Both the position numbers and the translations under genes were made by a program. Source: Bacillota bacterium (GTDB lineage: Bacteria > Bacillota > UBA4882 > UBA8346). From it: 64,000 bases of DNA. Positions within the stretch are counted from its first letter, which is position 1. The number at the start of each line of letters is the position of its first letter. The stretch is from positions 62,001 to 126,000 of the forward strand of contig JAEYRN010000017.1 in assembly GCA_023435565.1 (NCBI GenBank), read 5' to 3'. A model generated the notes under the pieces. It did not search any database. It was not told the origin of the DNA and was given only the letters and a program-made list of their open reading frames with translations. Shown here piece by piece: positions 52,898 to 62,578 of this stretch.

Positions 52898-53992
52898 TCA
52901 ATCGGCACTTTCCATATCATGCTTCACCAACCCCTGTACCAACTCCCGGTTCTCCCAAAGGGCGCATCCGCCTTTAGTGTCTTTTAATAAATCGTGGTTT
53001 TGACGTATCTCACTCAAAAGATGGGATTTCAAAGCTTCTTTGAGTGACTGATTTTTCAGGTTGGTATCGGAATAGGGTGCAAAGGGGCAAGGTTCAAGAG
53101 ATCCGTCCGGACTGATATGAACAAAACCGCGGCCGGAGGAAAGACAACCGCCGAAACTCTCTTCATCTCCGGGAAAAGCAATGAATAATCCCGGATATTC
53201 CTTCCGGTATTTTTTCATCAAGTCAAAAACCATAGCCCTTTGTTTCTCCGTGGGAACCAGATTTTCCGTCTCCGTTTTAACTGGGACATATTCAACAAAA
53301 ATAAATAGCCTAACTCCCGACCTGATTAATTCCCCTATAAAATCCTTACCGGTTATTATTTCGAAGTTTTCTTGGGTCATCGTCATCGAAACACCAAAAA
53401 ACATCTTTTCTCGCTGGAGTTTTCCGAAAATATCACGAACTTGTTTGTAAACTCCTTTGCCTCTTCGCGTATCCGTATCCGATTCAAAACCTTCCAGACT
53501 AATAATTGGAACAATATTTTGCTTGGGTTTAAGTTCGCTAATTAATTCATCGGTTAACAATAAACCGTTTGTAAATAAGGGAAAAATAATCTTGGGATAC
53601 TCTAAAACTATTTTGACGATTTCCGGGCGGCTTAATGGCTCGCCGCCGGCAATTAATATAATGGAGATACCAAGTTCATCCGCTTCTTTAAATATTCGCC
53701 TTAAGTCTTCCTCAGTCAGCTCGGTGTTTGTCTTCCGATGAAGCTCGCCGGCATAACACCCCTTACACCTTAAATTACATTGCCTAGTCACACTAACAAT
53801 CATAAAAGGTGGTGCCTTTATTCCTTTCCTACCCCAAGTTTTCCGTAGGCGGGCGGCTAAATATTGGTGGGCAATGGTTCTTAATACGAATATCGCAGTT
53901 GGGAAATGTTTGAAAGAAATTTTCAAAGCATCACGAAACATACTTAATATTGATTTATCGAGCAAACCAAGATAACCTGACTCTGTTTTCAT
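52898..53992 (-). CDS. Radical SAM protein with SPASM-like C-terminus
   Basis: A 364-residue protein with GAGGT upstream. CNLRCKGCYA near residue 75 binds the SAM iron-sulfur cluster, GGEPLSRPE is the SAM-contact motif, and GGCLSSGRGFVHISPDG with SLEPCPFAPY and later GGCALWENRE give Cys residues for an auxiliary cluster. The N-terminal 45 residues are extra. It resembles the heme-D1/AdoMet-dependent group in layout, but no partner peptide or substrate gene is adjacent. Function unassigned. Confidence 0.9.
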   Translation of the reverse strand: MKTESGYLGLLDKSILSMFRDALKISFKHFPTAIFVLRTIAHQYLAARLRKTWGRKGIKAPPFMIVSVTRQCNLRCKGCYAGELHRKTNTELTEEDLRRIFKEADELGISIILIAGGEPLSRPEIVKIVLEYPKIIFPLFTNGLLLTDELISELKPKQNIVPIISLEGFESDTDTRRGKGVYKQVRDIFGKLQREKMFFGVSMTMTQENFEIITGKDFIGELIRSGVRLFIFVEYVPVKTETENLVPTEKQRAMVFDLMKKYRKEYPGLFIAFPGDEESFGGCLSSGRGFVHISPDGSLEPCPFAPYSDTNLKNQSLKEALKSHLLSEIRQNHDLLKDTKGGCALWENRELVQGLVKHDMESAD

Positions 53993-54139
53993 GTTTTTTA
54001 CCTCAGAAGAAATATTTAGCCAACATATAACAGTAATTAATTCTCTGATTAAAGATTAAAACCTCTATAGCCGGGAAAACATATTATCCATATAAATTAA
54101 ATATAATTTTGAATTCACCCTTCCATTACAGGAGAACCA

Positions 54140-55903
54140 ATGGAGTTAATTGAAAAAACACAAATAACTAACCCCTCTTCCCTCGCTTTACCGGATTTTA
54201 ATCCGGTTTTTGAGTTAAACGGTGATTTTTCCGCTTTTCTACTGGAAATGCGCCGCAAACATTGGGACTCCTGGGAAGCGTTTCTTTTACATTTTCGCGG
54301 TGAAGAACTAACTCTGAATCGTGGTTTTGAGGAACTACTCGTGCTCAGCCATATGCAGGAATACTGGCGCCAACATGAGGTTATCCCTTATCCCCACCAA
54401 ATTGAAACAGTGCGCCGGGTAATTTCCCAACTACGCGGCAGAGCGATTCTAGCCGATGAAGTCGGTCTTGGAAAAACCATTGAAGCTTCAATGATTCTTA
54501 AAGAATATATGCTTAGAGGTTTGGTAAAAAAGTTTCTCATCCTAACCCCCGCCGCCCTTTGCCGGCAATGGGAAGCCGAACTCCGGGAGAAGTTTGAAAT
54601 ACCCACGCTCATCGCTAAACAGGAATACCATTGGTCCCATTATGATCAACTAATTGCATCGATTGATACCGCTAAAAAAGAGTCCCACCGAAAAGAGATT
54701 TTAAACCTTTATTTTGATATGGTCATTATAGATGAAGCCCATAAGTTAAAAAGTACTAACACCCAAAACTGGCAATTCGTTAATAGTATTCAAAAAAAAT
54801 ACTTTTTATTATTGACTGCTACCCCTCTCCAAAACGATCTCAAAGAGCTCTTTAATCTAATCACTCTGCTCCGTCCGGGACAATTGGGTAATTACCGCAG
54901 CTTTAAAAAGAATTATACCCGTGATAAAAGAACTCCCCAACATGCTCAGGAGTTGAAGGGCCTTCTCGGGGAAGTGATGATCCGAAACAAACATGGGGCC
55001 AATATGGGCTTTACTAAAAGGCATGTCCAGAACATTCCAATTGTCTTATCAGAACTTGAGCAAAAATTATATGATAACGTCACTGCTTTTATCCGTAAAA
55101 ATATCAGTAAAGCATCGGGAGGGATTGTTTCCCTCCCCCTCCTTACCTTACAGCGGGAAATTTGTTCAAGTACTTTTGCCGCAGCGCTAACTCTTTTTAA
55201 ACTGGCCCAAAATATGGAGATCAACATAGATTGCCAGGAAGAAGCTATCGCCCTCTTTCAAATGGTCCAGCAGCTCAAAGATAACTCCAAAATGAGAATT
55301 GTTGAGGAACTTATAAAAAAAACTCAGGAAAAAGCAATTATTTTCACCGAATTCCTAGCAACCCAAAGTTATATCCGAACCCGTCTGGAACAAGCCGGAA
55401 TTCTTACTTTACCATTTGACGGCAGTCTTTCTGCCAGCAAAAAAGAATTCACAAAATGGCAATTCAAAGAATTCCCCAAATTCCGGGTTTTGGTTTGTAC
55501 CGAATCCGGCGGCGAAGGGATTAATCTTCAGTTTTGCAATACTTTAATAAATTATGACCTTCCTTGGAACCCGATGCGGCTGGAACAGCGAATCGGCCGG
55601 ATCCATAGGCTTGGCCAGACTCGCGATGTCTATATCTATAATCTATCAACTAAGGGAACTGTGGAAGAACACTTATTAAACCTGCTTGATCAGAAGGTGC
55701 GCATGTTTGAAATGGTAATCGGTGAGAGCGAAAAGGTCATTAGTCGGCTATGCCGTGGTAAAAGCTTGGAATCCCGGATATTAGAATTGGTTGTCGGGGC
55801 CAATTCCAATGAAGAATTAAACCGCAGTTTCACGCAGTTGGGCGCAGAAATTGACAATATTTTAAGTGAGGAAGATGAACCTGAATGGTCGGAAATTCTC
55901 TAA
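54140..55903 (+). CDS. yqhH: SNF2-family helicase (YqhH-like)
   Basis: A 587-residue protein with GGAGAACC upstream. ADEVGLGKTIEA (Walker A), IIDEAHKL (DEAH), LTATPLQN, ESGGEGINLQFC and QRIGRIHRLGQ give a full SNF2/RapA-type motor. SNF2 motors move along duplex nucleic acid to displace proteins. It overlaps yqhG, the partner seen in Bacillus subtilis beside gcvT; gcvT is not in this window. Confidence 0.92.
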   Translation: MELIEKTQITNPSSLALPDFNPVFELNGDFSAFLLEMRRKHWDSWEAFLLHFRGEELTLNRGFEELLVLSHMQEYWRQHEVIPYPHQIETVRRVISQLRGRAILADEVGLGKTIEASMILKEYMLRGLVKKFLILTPAALCRQWEAELREKFEIPTLIAKQEYHWSHYDQLIASIDTAKKESHRKEILNLYFDMVIIDEAHKLKSTNTQNWQFVNSIQKKYFLLLTATPLQNDLKELFNLITLLRPGQLGNYRSFKKNYTRDKRTPQHAQELKGLLGEVMIRNKHGANMGFTKRHVQNIPIVLSELEQKLYDNVTAFIRKNISKASGGIVSLPLLTLQREICSSTFAAALTLFKLAQNMEINIDCQEEAIALFQMVQQLKDNSKMRIVEELIKKTQEKAIIFTEFLATQSYIRTRLEQAGILTLPFDGSLSASKKEFTKWQFKEFPKFRVLVCTESGGEGINLQFCNTLINYDLPWNPMRLEQRIGRIHRLGQTRDVYIYNLSTKGTVEEHLLNLLDQKVRMFEMVIGESEKVISRLCRGKSLESRILELVVGANSNEELNRSFTQLGAEIDNILSEEDEPEWSEIL

Positions 55904-56823
55904 TGCCCGAATCACTAACTATTGCTGAAAACCAAATGGTCTTCGGGTATCTGGTAGATGCCTTGAAAGTGGCAAACTCGCCGCATAACATCATTAATAA
56001 TGAATTAATCATGGCCCAATGTCAGGTGGATATTCCAAGGACCTTTTTTAGACCGGCTCGGACCGAGACACTCAACCTCCAAATGGTCTGCTCCCCGGAA
56101 TTGCTGGAAAAATATCCCGGCTCGGAACTGGTAATCCGGGGTAGTTTCCGTCTTCAATGGCTGGTCGAAGGAATTCGTAAAAGAGGTTTGATTGCCAGAG
56201 TGACTTATCCTTACGATTTGGACCACCGAAAAATAGAACGGGAAATTTTGACTTTGATAAAAGAAAAAAACCGGTTCTTCTTTAAACAACCGATTCTTTT
56301 CTATCATCCGCATCTGTTGGTTAACTTTAAAACCTGTTTTGAAACTGATGAAAGATTTGATGAGTTATACTCGTTATGTATTAATCTGGTAAATGGTGAA
56401 ATCACTACTAATATTATGCAAGAGTTTAAAATTAAAAAACTATTAACCCAACCGCCCAAAAAAAACTTGGAAAAGAGGCAAATCCCCTATCGCGACGCCT
56501 ATGACGCACTACTCAATCATTTGAAATGGCAACTTCAAAACCATGATCCCAACTGGATTAAGGCTGCCCAAACCCGATGGGAAGAAGAAGTAACTTATCT
56601 GGAAAGCTACTACCAGGGTAATCTTGATGAAGACCTTGACCAGCAAAGCTTCTATCGAAGAATGGCCGAGGTTTATAGAAAATACCGCCCCACCATCCGC
56701 ATTCAAATCGTAAACGCCGCTATTCTTTACCTGCCACTGGTCCGTTATACATTAGAAGCTTATCCGGGAGAACCGGATTTGCCGGCGCTAATTTATGATC
56801 CGGTTCGTAATAAGCTAAAATAA
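55903..56823 (+). CDS. yqhG: YqhG-like protein
   Basis: A 306-residue protein. ATG at 55903 forms a TAATG with the helicase stop, so translation is coupled. It is soluble, lacks catalytic motifs and contains AQCQVDIPRTFFRPARTETLNL and LYSLCINLVNGEI. The pairing with a SNF2 helicase matches Bacillus subtilis yqhH-yqhG. Its role is unknown; it probably works with the helicase. Confidence 0.85.
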   Translation: MPESLTIAENQMVFGYLVDALKVANSPHNIINNELIMAQCQVDIPRTFFRPARTETLNLQMVCSPELLEKYPGSELVIRGSFRLQWLVEGIRKRGLIARVTYPYDLDHRKIEREILTLIKEKNRFFFKQPILFYHPHLLVNFKTCFETDERFDELYSLCINLVNGEITTNIMQEFKIKKLLTQPPKKNLEKRQIPYRDAYDALLNHLKWQLQNHDPNWIKAAQTRWEEEVTYLESYYQGNLDEDLDQQSFYRRMAEVYRKYRPTIRIQIVNAAILYLPLVRYTLEAYPGEPDLPALIYDPVRNKLK

Positions 56824-56844
56824 AAATATTTGCGCAAAACCGCT

Positions 56845-57591
56845 TTATTTATCTCCCAAATCTCCGAAATGATATAACAAAGCTGAAGCTACTACCAATC
56901 CGGCGGTTTCAGTCCTTAAGATCCGAGGCCCTAAAGTTACGGGAACCGCTCCTTTACTTTGAGCTTCCTCAACTTCTTTTAAGGAAAAACCGCCTTCGGA
57001 ACCGATCAAAACTATTATTTGCTCAACGTTTCCTTTTTGGCTTTGTAAAACTTCTTTTAAAGTATGGTTGGTCTCGCTTTCCCATGGTATTAAAATTAGA
57101 CCACCGTCGAAACCGGCAAGAACCTCATTCCAGCGACGAATAGGCTCCAGTGAAGGCACAATCTGTCTTCCGGACTGTTCCGCCGCCTCCCGGATAATCT
57201 TGTTCCATCGTTCAAATTTCCTTACTTGAGTAACCTGATCCAATTTAATAGAGCTACGTTCGGTCAAAACCGGTTGAAACCGGCTGACGCCGAGTTCGGT
57301 GTTTTTCTGAAGGATCCATTCGAATTTATCTGCTTTTGGAAGGCTTTGGACCAAAGTGATTTTAACCCGGGGTTCAGTTTGGCGTTCAATTCTTTTAATA
57401 ATCTCTCCGATTACCTGCTCGGAAGTAAAATCGTTAATCCTAACCAAAAATTCTTCCCCTTTGCCATTTAAAACGGTAATTTCTCCTCCCGGACCTTGGC
57501 GAAGGACATTTAAAAGATGATGCCGGTCTTCACCCTTAAGAATCACATTGTTACCTTTAATTTGGTCCGACGAAATAAAAAAACGGGTCAT
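56845..57591 (-). CDS. rsmE: 16S rRNA m3U1498 methyltransferase
   Basis: A 248-residue SPOUT-class enzyme. HHLLNVLRQGPGGEI, LPKADKFEWILQKNTELGV, SRFQPVLTERS, IGSEGGFSLKEVEEA and LGPRILRTETAGLVV (knot region that binds SAM) are in place. GGAGACC precedes the ATG. Confidence 0.96.
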   Translation of the reverse strand: MTRFFISSDQIKGNNVILKGEDRHHLLNVLRQGPGGEITVLNGKGEEFLVRINDFTSEQVIGEIIKRIERQTEPRVKITLVQSLPKADKFEWILQKNTELGVSRFQPVLTERSSIKLDQVTQVRKFERWNKIIREAAEQSGRQIVPSLEPIRRWNEVLAGFDGGLILIPWESETNHTLKEVLQSQKGNVEQIIVLIGSEGGFSLKEVEEAQSKGAVPVTLGPRILRTETAGLVVASALLYHFGDLGDK

Positions 57592-57681
57592 AGAAAGGTC
57601 TCCTTTTTTAACCAGTAATCCTTAACGATATCGAAGCCTACCTATTATATCATATACTTATAGTAGACATATAAGGTCAAA

Positions 57682-57724
57682 TTGACACAAAACTTGGGAT
57701 ATATTATTATAAATATATAGTTAT
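57682..57724 (+). promoter_or_regulatory. Promoter and possible operator of the second arsR-type gene
   Basis: TTGACA (57682-57687), 17 bases, TATTAT (57705-57710), then TATATAGTTAT at 57714-57724. The last resembles the palindrome at 58237-58252. Confidence 0.8.
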
Positions 57725-57744
57725 TTGCTTAAGGAGAAATCGAC

Positions 57745-58068
57745 TTGAAGAAAATCGAGGATATAATAGAGGTTTTAAAAGCCCTTGGTGACCCAACGCG
57801 GTATAAGATCTTGGAATTATTAGCTTCTTGTGGTAATAACCTTTGCGTAACCGGAATTTCTAAAAAACTTGAGATATCGCAACCCGTTATTTCACAGCAT
57901 CTTAAGGTGTTAAAAAACGCAAAAGTCGTATCTGCCGATAGAGCCGGATACCATATTCACTATAGCATTAACTTGAATATTATTACCGATCTTGTCGAGC
58001 AGCTAAACAGCTTAAAGGAAATATCCTTGGGGAAATGTTCTAAAGAAGACTGTATGCTTAAGGACTAG
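57745..58068 (+). CDS. ArsR/SmtB-family regulator
   Basis: A 107-residue winged-helix protein starting at TTG with AAGGAG upstream. ALGDPTRYKILELL and ISQPVISQHLKVLKN are the ArsR and recognition-helix motifs. Cys residues lie at LASCGNNLC in the N-terminal half and GKCSKEDC near the end, a possible metal site. A gap of 200 bases separates it from a Cys-rich protein and an MFS transporter gene which it may control. Confidence 0.9.
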   Translation: MKKIEDIIEVLKALGDPTRYKILELLASCGNNLCVTGISKKLEISQPVISQHLKVLKNAKVVSADRAGYHIHYSINLNIITDLVEQLNSLKEISLGKCSKEDCMLKD

Positions 58069-58198
58069 ACCAGATAATCCAATCCGGCTCCCTAATCAAT
58101 CTTGTGTCCCTTTAACCAATTTTCCACTTCAATTACCTAAAAATTACCCAATACACCCCATAATGTTTGAGAATCAATTTTATTTTCCCCTTTTTTAT

Positions 58199-58252
58199 TT
58201 GACAAAAATTAGATAATATATTATATTAGTATATAAGTATATAGCTATATAC
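58199..58252 (+). promoter_or_regulatory. Promoter and operator of the Cys-rich/MFS genes
   Basis: TTGACA (58199-58204), 17 bases, TATATT (58222-58227), then the perfect 16-base palindrome GTATATAGCTATATAC (58237-58252) near the transcription start. It is well placed for repression by the ArsR-type protein. Confidence 0.85.
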
Positions 58253-58280
58253 AAATTGTATTAATGAAAGGATGAACTTC

Positions 58281-58469
58281 ATGTGTTGCCAAAATAGCGG
58301 TTTGCATAATTTAAACAACCCTGCCAAATGTTTATGCCATTGTAATTCTAATGAAACCTTTTTAAGCCGCAAGAAACGTCTTGAAGCGCTTAAACAAAAT
58401 TTGGCCGAGTTAGAAGCAAAAGCGGACGATTTACGGGAATTTATTAAAGAATTAGAGACTGCGAAATAA
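58281..58469 (+). CDS. Small Cys-rich protein with coiled-coil tail
   Basis: A 62-residue protein. ATG 58281 is preferred to ATG 58272 because AAAGGATG then has six bases of spacing. Residues 1-25 hold six Cys and two His in MCCQNSG...KCLCHCNSN, a probable metal site; residues 28-62 form one charged helix. I do not know the family name. It lies between an ArsR-type regulator and an MFS transporter, so a metal sensor or buffer role is likely but unproven. Confidence 0.75.
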   Translation: MCCQNSGLHNLNNPAKCLCHCNSNETFLSRKKRLEALKQNLAELEAKADDLREFIKELETAK

Positions 58470-58565
58470 CATACTGTTAGCGAGGGAATTACTGATCGTT
58501 TTGAATGAAGAAATGAGTAGTTCCCTCATTTTTCAAAACTATATTTTTTATGGAGGATAAATCTC

Positions 58566-59738
58566 TTGAATAATAAAAAAAACAATCAGATCCTGCTTTT
58601 CTTGGGTCTAATGGGATTTCTGGCTAATGGAGATGTTTATTCTGTCGCGCCGCTACTAATAAATATCGCGAAAGATTTTAGCATTCAATTAAGTCAAGCT
58701 GCTCTCTCCGTAACTTCTTATATGATTGCCTTCGGTTTATTTACTGTTTTAATCGGACCATTAGGGGACCGGTTCGGAAAATCTAAAATAATGATCATTG
58801 CCTCGTTTGGTTCGGCAATTTTTAGTTGTTTAACTTATTTTGCCCCGAATATCGATCTTTTGATATGGTTACGATTTATAAATGGAGCCTTTTCCGCCGG
58901 TATTATGCCCGTTTCCATGGCAATCATTATCGAGGAGCTTGATGAGACCAAAAGGCAAATGGGCATCGCCAAATTAATGGGGATGATGACTTTGGGCGGC
59001 GCAACAGCTACCATCATCGGAGGAGCTCTTTCATACTATACTTCTTGGCGAATGGTCTATTTTATTTATGGTTTTGCCGAACTACTCATCGCCATTTTAT
59101 TATTAGCAGTTTTACCGAGAAGAAACGGGACATTAACTAAACTTAACTACTTTGAAGCATACCGCGGTGTTTTAGCTAATAATCAAAGATTATGGTCTAT
59201 TTTAGCAATTGTGTTGCTGACCGGATTTTGCGTTTTCGGCTCATTCGCCTTTTCAGGCCAATTAATTCAATCAGCAACAAATCTAAATGTATTAATGATT
59301 GGTCTGATATTGGCGGCCTTCGGATTCGGGGGAATTGCCGGTTCCCGATTCGCGGTTTTAATCCGTAAAAAAATAGGCGACCGAATTTGTTTAATAGCCG
59401 GAGTTATCGGAGCAATTTCCTTATTTGCTGTCTCAACAATCAGTAGTATCCCTTGGCTGGTAATTGCTTGGTTAGGATTTGGCGTTTCTTTTATTTGGCT
59501 TCACTCAACCATGATTATGGTTGCCCAAAGCACCAAACCCGAAATGAAAGGAAGCATTATGTCCTTAATATCTTTCTGTGTTTTTGTAGGTAGTGGAATC
59601 GGGACCATTATTAACCGGCGTTTTTTGGAAACCGTTAGTTTGAATTTCATTTTCCAAATTGCCGCCCTGACCTTTTTTGTTCTGGGATTGATAGCTTTGA
59701 TAACATTAAATTTTAATAAAAGCTTCGCTAGGAACTAA
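58566..59738 (+). CDS. MFS transporter
   Basis: A 390-residue protein starting at TTG with GGAGG upstream. Twelve hydrophobic segments are visible, with the MFS motif GPLGDRFGKSKIMI between segments two and three. It resembles 12-TM drug or metabolite exporters. The operator upstream of its small partner suggests metal- or stress-controlled export. Confidence 0.9.
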   Translation: MNNKKNNQILLFLGLMGFLANGDVYSVAPLLINIAKDFSIQLSQAALSVTSYMIAFGLFTVLIGPLGDRFGKSKIMIIASFGSAIFSCLTYFAPNIDLLIWLRFINGAFSAGIMPVSMAIIIEELDETKRQMGIAKLMGMMTLGGATATIIGGALSYYTSWRMVYFIYGFAELLIAILLLAVLPRRNGTLTKLNYFEAYRGVLANNQRLWSILAIVLLTGFCVFGSFAFSGQLIQSATNLNVLMIGLILAAFGFGGIAGSRFAVLIRKKIGDRICLIAGVIGAISLFAVSTISSIPWLVIAWLGFGVSFIWLHSTMIMVAQSTKPEMKGSIMSLISFCVFVGSGIGTIINRRFLETVSLNFIFQIAALTFFVLGLIALITLNFNKSFARN

Positions 59739-59917
59739 CTGATAATTACCTGTGAGTATATTGTTGAACGTCTCTTCAGGGATGCGCGGGGTTTAAAACT
59801 ATTTTAAAACATCGGAGCTACTACGGCAAGATATTGCATTGTTAGCCTTAGGAATATGAATGACACCATAACAAAAAAATAATAGTTTATAGCTTTATTT
59901 GCGTTTTATAGTCTTTC

Positions 59918-59968
59918 GATAATGATTGATATTGCAACCTTATGTTGTTTTGTCAATCATTATCTTTT
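59918..59968 (+). terminator. Probable terminator of the MFS gene
   Basis: GATAATGATTGA (59918-59929) pairs with TCAATCATTATC (59953-59964), followed by TTTT. The loop is long (23 bases). Confidence 0.5.
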
Positions 59969-60020
59969 CACTAACCAATTTATTATAAATCATTTTTCTG
60001 TTAGCTGCTATTATTTGAGG

Positions 60021-60131
60021 GAATTGCACAATTACCTTAATAAACCCTTTGGCCACAATATATAATGACTAGCCCAGATGTATCTATCAATATATTGTGA
60101 GCCAAAGCTTAAATCATGAATTATACAATTC
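60021..60131. repeat. Nested inverted repeat, element 2
   Basis: Outer arms GAATTGCACAATTA and a matching TATACAATTC end; inner arms CTTTGGCCACAATATA (60047-60062) and TATATTGTGAGCCAAAG (60091-60107). Element 1 at 43475-43593 has the same two-level design and shares the CCACAATATAT core. The rest of 59739-60179 holds only the terminator above. Confidence 0.65.
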
Positions 60132-60179
60132 CTTAATTAAATATAAACTCCTATGAAATCCATTCGATAAGATTTACTT

Positions 60180-62555
60180 TCAAAATTGAAAACGTTCTTC
60201 CCGAAACAGCTTAATACAATGATCAACAACTTCCGAATCATATAACAAACCGCTATTTTCATCGATTTCTTTAAGCGCTTCATTGAGTTCAAGCGCGGCC
60301 CGGTATGGCCGATGGGAGATCATAGCTTCCACTACATCGGCAATAGTCAATATTTTAGCTTCCAATAGAATATCATTTCCTTTAATACCTGTTGGATAAC
60401 CTGAACCGTCTATTCTTTCATGGTGTTGTAAAATTATCCGGGCGATGGGCCAGGGAAATTGGATATTTATTAAAATATTGTATGCCACTTGAGGATGCTT
60501 TTTAATGAACTCAAACTCCAGATCATTTAACCGGCCGGGCTTATTAAGGATTTCCGAGGGGATATATATCTTCCCGAGATCGTGAACAATACCGGCCATT
60601 TGAATACACTCAACCTGTTCCGGAGAAAGATTCATCTCCATAGCAATAGCGTGAGCAAGAGCGGCAACCCGATGTTGATGACCGGCAGTATAAGGATCTC
60701 TACTTTCAACCGTCAAGGATATTGCCTCAACAATACCATTCATCACTTTTCTTAGTTGAGTTAAGTTTTGTCCGAGATCATCTCTTTGCATCTGAAGGAT
60801 ATCAGATTGTTCCTGGATTTTATTAAATAGATTGGTTACTTGAATTGTACTACTAATAATCCGGCGAAGTTCACTGTAAATACGCCCGTTGAGCGGACCC
60901 ATTTCAAATATGGCAAATCCTAATTGTGGTTTGAGGATATTTAAAGCAACCAATAATCTAGTAGCTTGACGGTTCGGAAAATTGATCCCATCCGGTAATA
61001 ATTTTTGAGAAAAAAACAGCGGAAGATCTTGAGTGGATTTTCGTCCAGTTTCATCATAGGCTAAAACCAATTTTGCATTTTCTTGGTTTTCCCCTTCGAA
61101 CATAGCCAGATAGCAACTATTAAATCCTAATGTCGATAAAGAATTTGATAGTATATCCATGGATTTACTTTGGTCAAGCATGGTCAATAATTGTTCATGT
61201 AAAAAACCTAATGATTTATTTATTTGAATTGACTCATTATGTTCATTCATCTCTATTTTTAAAACTTTCTCACTGATGGTCATCATTGCCTGTTGGAATA
61301 ATACCTCAGCCTTTAACAGCATCGCATGGTCGGTTAAATAAGGAATTAATCGGTTACGTAATGTAGATAAAAGAATCTCCAATGGAGAGGTATCTCTATT
61401 TATATTAAAAGCAAAGTCCAAAACTTCATCCCATTTTTTTAAAAACATCCCTTGGGTTCCTTCATATAATTCACTTCCAAAGGCATCGATAAGTTTGTTT
61501 AAAACTAAGGAGATATTTAGACGTTTAATATCCGCAAATTGGTTGTAAGTTTCGTATACAATATCCGCTATGATTTTTTCTTTGTCTTCAATCATTGATA
61601 AAGTTGGAGTAAGACTTAACTTACAATAATTATTGGCAGCCGAAGGAGAACAGCCGCATGATTGACGGATCACCAATTTGGTAGGTGTTGTTTGATATAA
61701 ATCGACTGTCTTATTTGCCATCACATCCAATAATACTTCCGCCGATCGCCTGCCTAACTCATAGATTGAATGCCCGACTGTAGTCAGGGGAGGTATGGAG
61801 AGCTTGCAAAGGTCAAGATTGTCAAACCCTACCACCGCTACTTCCTCAGGAACTCTAATCCCCCGGGCCTTAAGTTCCTCAAGTGCTCCGGCCGCCATAT
61901 CATCATTACAAGCTACAACCACTTCAAACGTTCCTTTACGTTCATCAAGCAATATTCTAATCGCTTCTTTTCCTGAAGCGAAAGTAAATCGGCCTTGAAC
62001 AACCAGTTGTTGATCAACCTGAATCTGGTTCTCGGTTAATGTCTTTACAAAATAATCGTACCTTTGAATTACGTCAACATTTGATTCGGGGCCCTTGATA
62101 AACGCATACTTTTGATATTGATGCACCTGGATGAGATGTAGCAACAAATCGCTAATACCTATATTGGCAACGGACAACGAAGGAATGCCGTGAACTTCCA
62201 TCCCTAAAATAACTGAAGGGATGGGATGATACCTTTTACAAAATTGAATAATGGCGTTATGGTCAGTAAAATTTCCAATAAGCGCTGATAAAATGATTAA
62301 ACCGTTCACATTTAAGGGGCTGACCAAATCATATACCTTATTACGCTGTACTTCAAACTCATTATTTGCGTTGATACTACCACCTTCAAAACATAAAAGA
62401 TTAATATCTCTTTCTTTGGCAAGATCAGCAACGCCATGTAATAAATCCAATTGATACTGATCGTCAATCCAATCGGTTAAAATTCCAATTGTCTTTCGTC
62501 TATCCATATGCTTAGCAACATTTAAAACTGAAGCTTCGGTTTTTGAAAAGGGCAT
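60180..62555 (-). CDS. LacI-type sensor - HD-GYP phosphodiesterase
   Basis: A 791-residue protein with GGGAG upstream. Residues about 20-300 are a periplasmic-binding-like sensor of the LacI family (TIGILTDWIDDQYQ, VVACNDDMAAGALEEL, VAVVGFDNLDLCKLSIPPL) without its DNA-binding helix-turn-helix and without a signal peptide, so it should sense a cytoplasmic ligand. A helical and probable GAF-like middle follows. Residues about 600-770 are HD-GYP: GHQHRV, VHDLGK and HHERIDGSGYP, all metal ligands kept. It should cleave c-di-GMP. It lies 23 bases after a paralogue. Confidence 0.93.
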   Translation of the reverse strand: MPFSKTEASVLNVAKHMDRRKTIGILTDWIDDQYQLDLLHGVADLAKERDINLLCFEGGSINANNEFEVQRNKVYDLVSPLNVNGLIILSALIGNFTDHNAIIQFCKRYHPIPSVILGMEVHGIPSLSVANIGISDLLLHLIQVHQYQKYAFIKGPESNVDVIQRYDYFVKTLTENQIQVDQQLVVQGRFTFASGKEAIRILLDERKGTFEVVVACNDDMAAGALEELKARGIRVPEEVAVVGFDNLDLCKLSIPPLTTVGHSIYELGRRSAEVLLDVMANKTVDLYQTTPTKLVIRQSCGCSPSAANNYCKLSLTPTLSMIEDKEKIIADIVYETYNQFADIKRLNISLVLNKLIDAFGSELYEGTQGMFLKKWDEVLDFAFNINRDTSPLEILLSTLRNRLIPYLTDHAMLLKAEVLFQQAMMTISEKVLKIEMNEHNESIQINKSLGFLHEQLLTMLDQSKSMDILSNSLSTLGFNSCYLAMFEGENQENAKLVLAYDETGRKSTQDLPLFFSQKLLPDGINFPNRQATRLLVALNILKPQLGFAIFEMGPLNGRIYSELRRIISSTIQVTNLFNKIQEQSDILQMQRDDLGQNLTQLRKVMNGIVEAISLTVESRDPYTAGHQHRVAALAHAIAMEMNLSPEQVECIQMAGIVHDLGKIYIPSEILNKPGRLNDLEFEFIKKHPQVAYNILINIQFPWPIARIILQHHERIDGSGYPTGIKGNDILLEAKILTIADVVEAMISHRPYRAALELNEALKEIDENSGLLYDSEVVDHCIKLFREERFQF

Positions 62556-62578
62556 ATTTTTCTCCCATTTATAGGATA

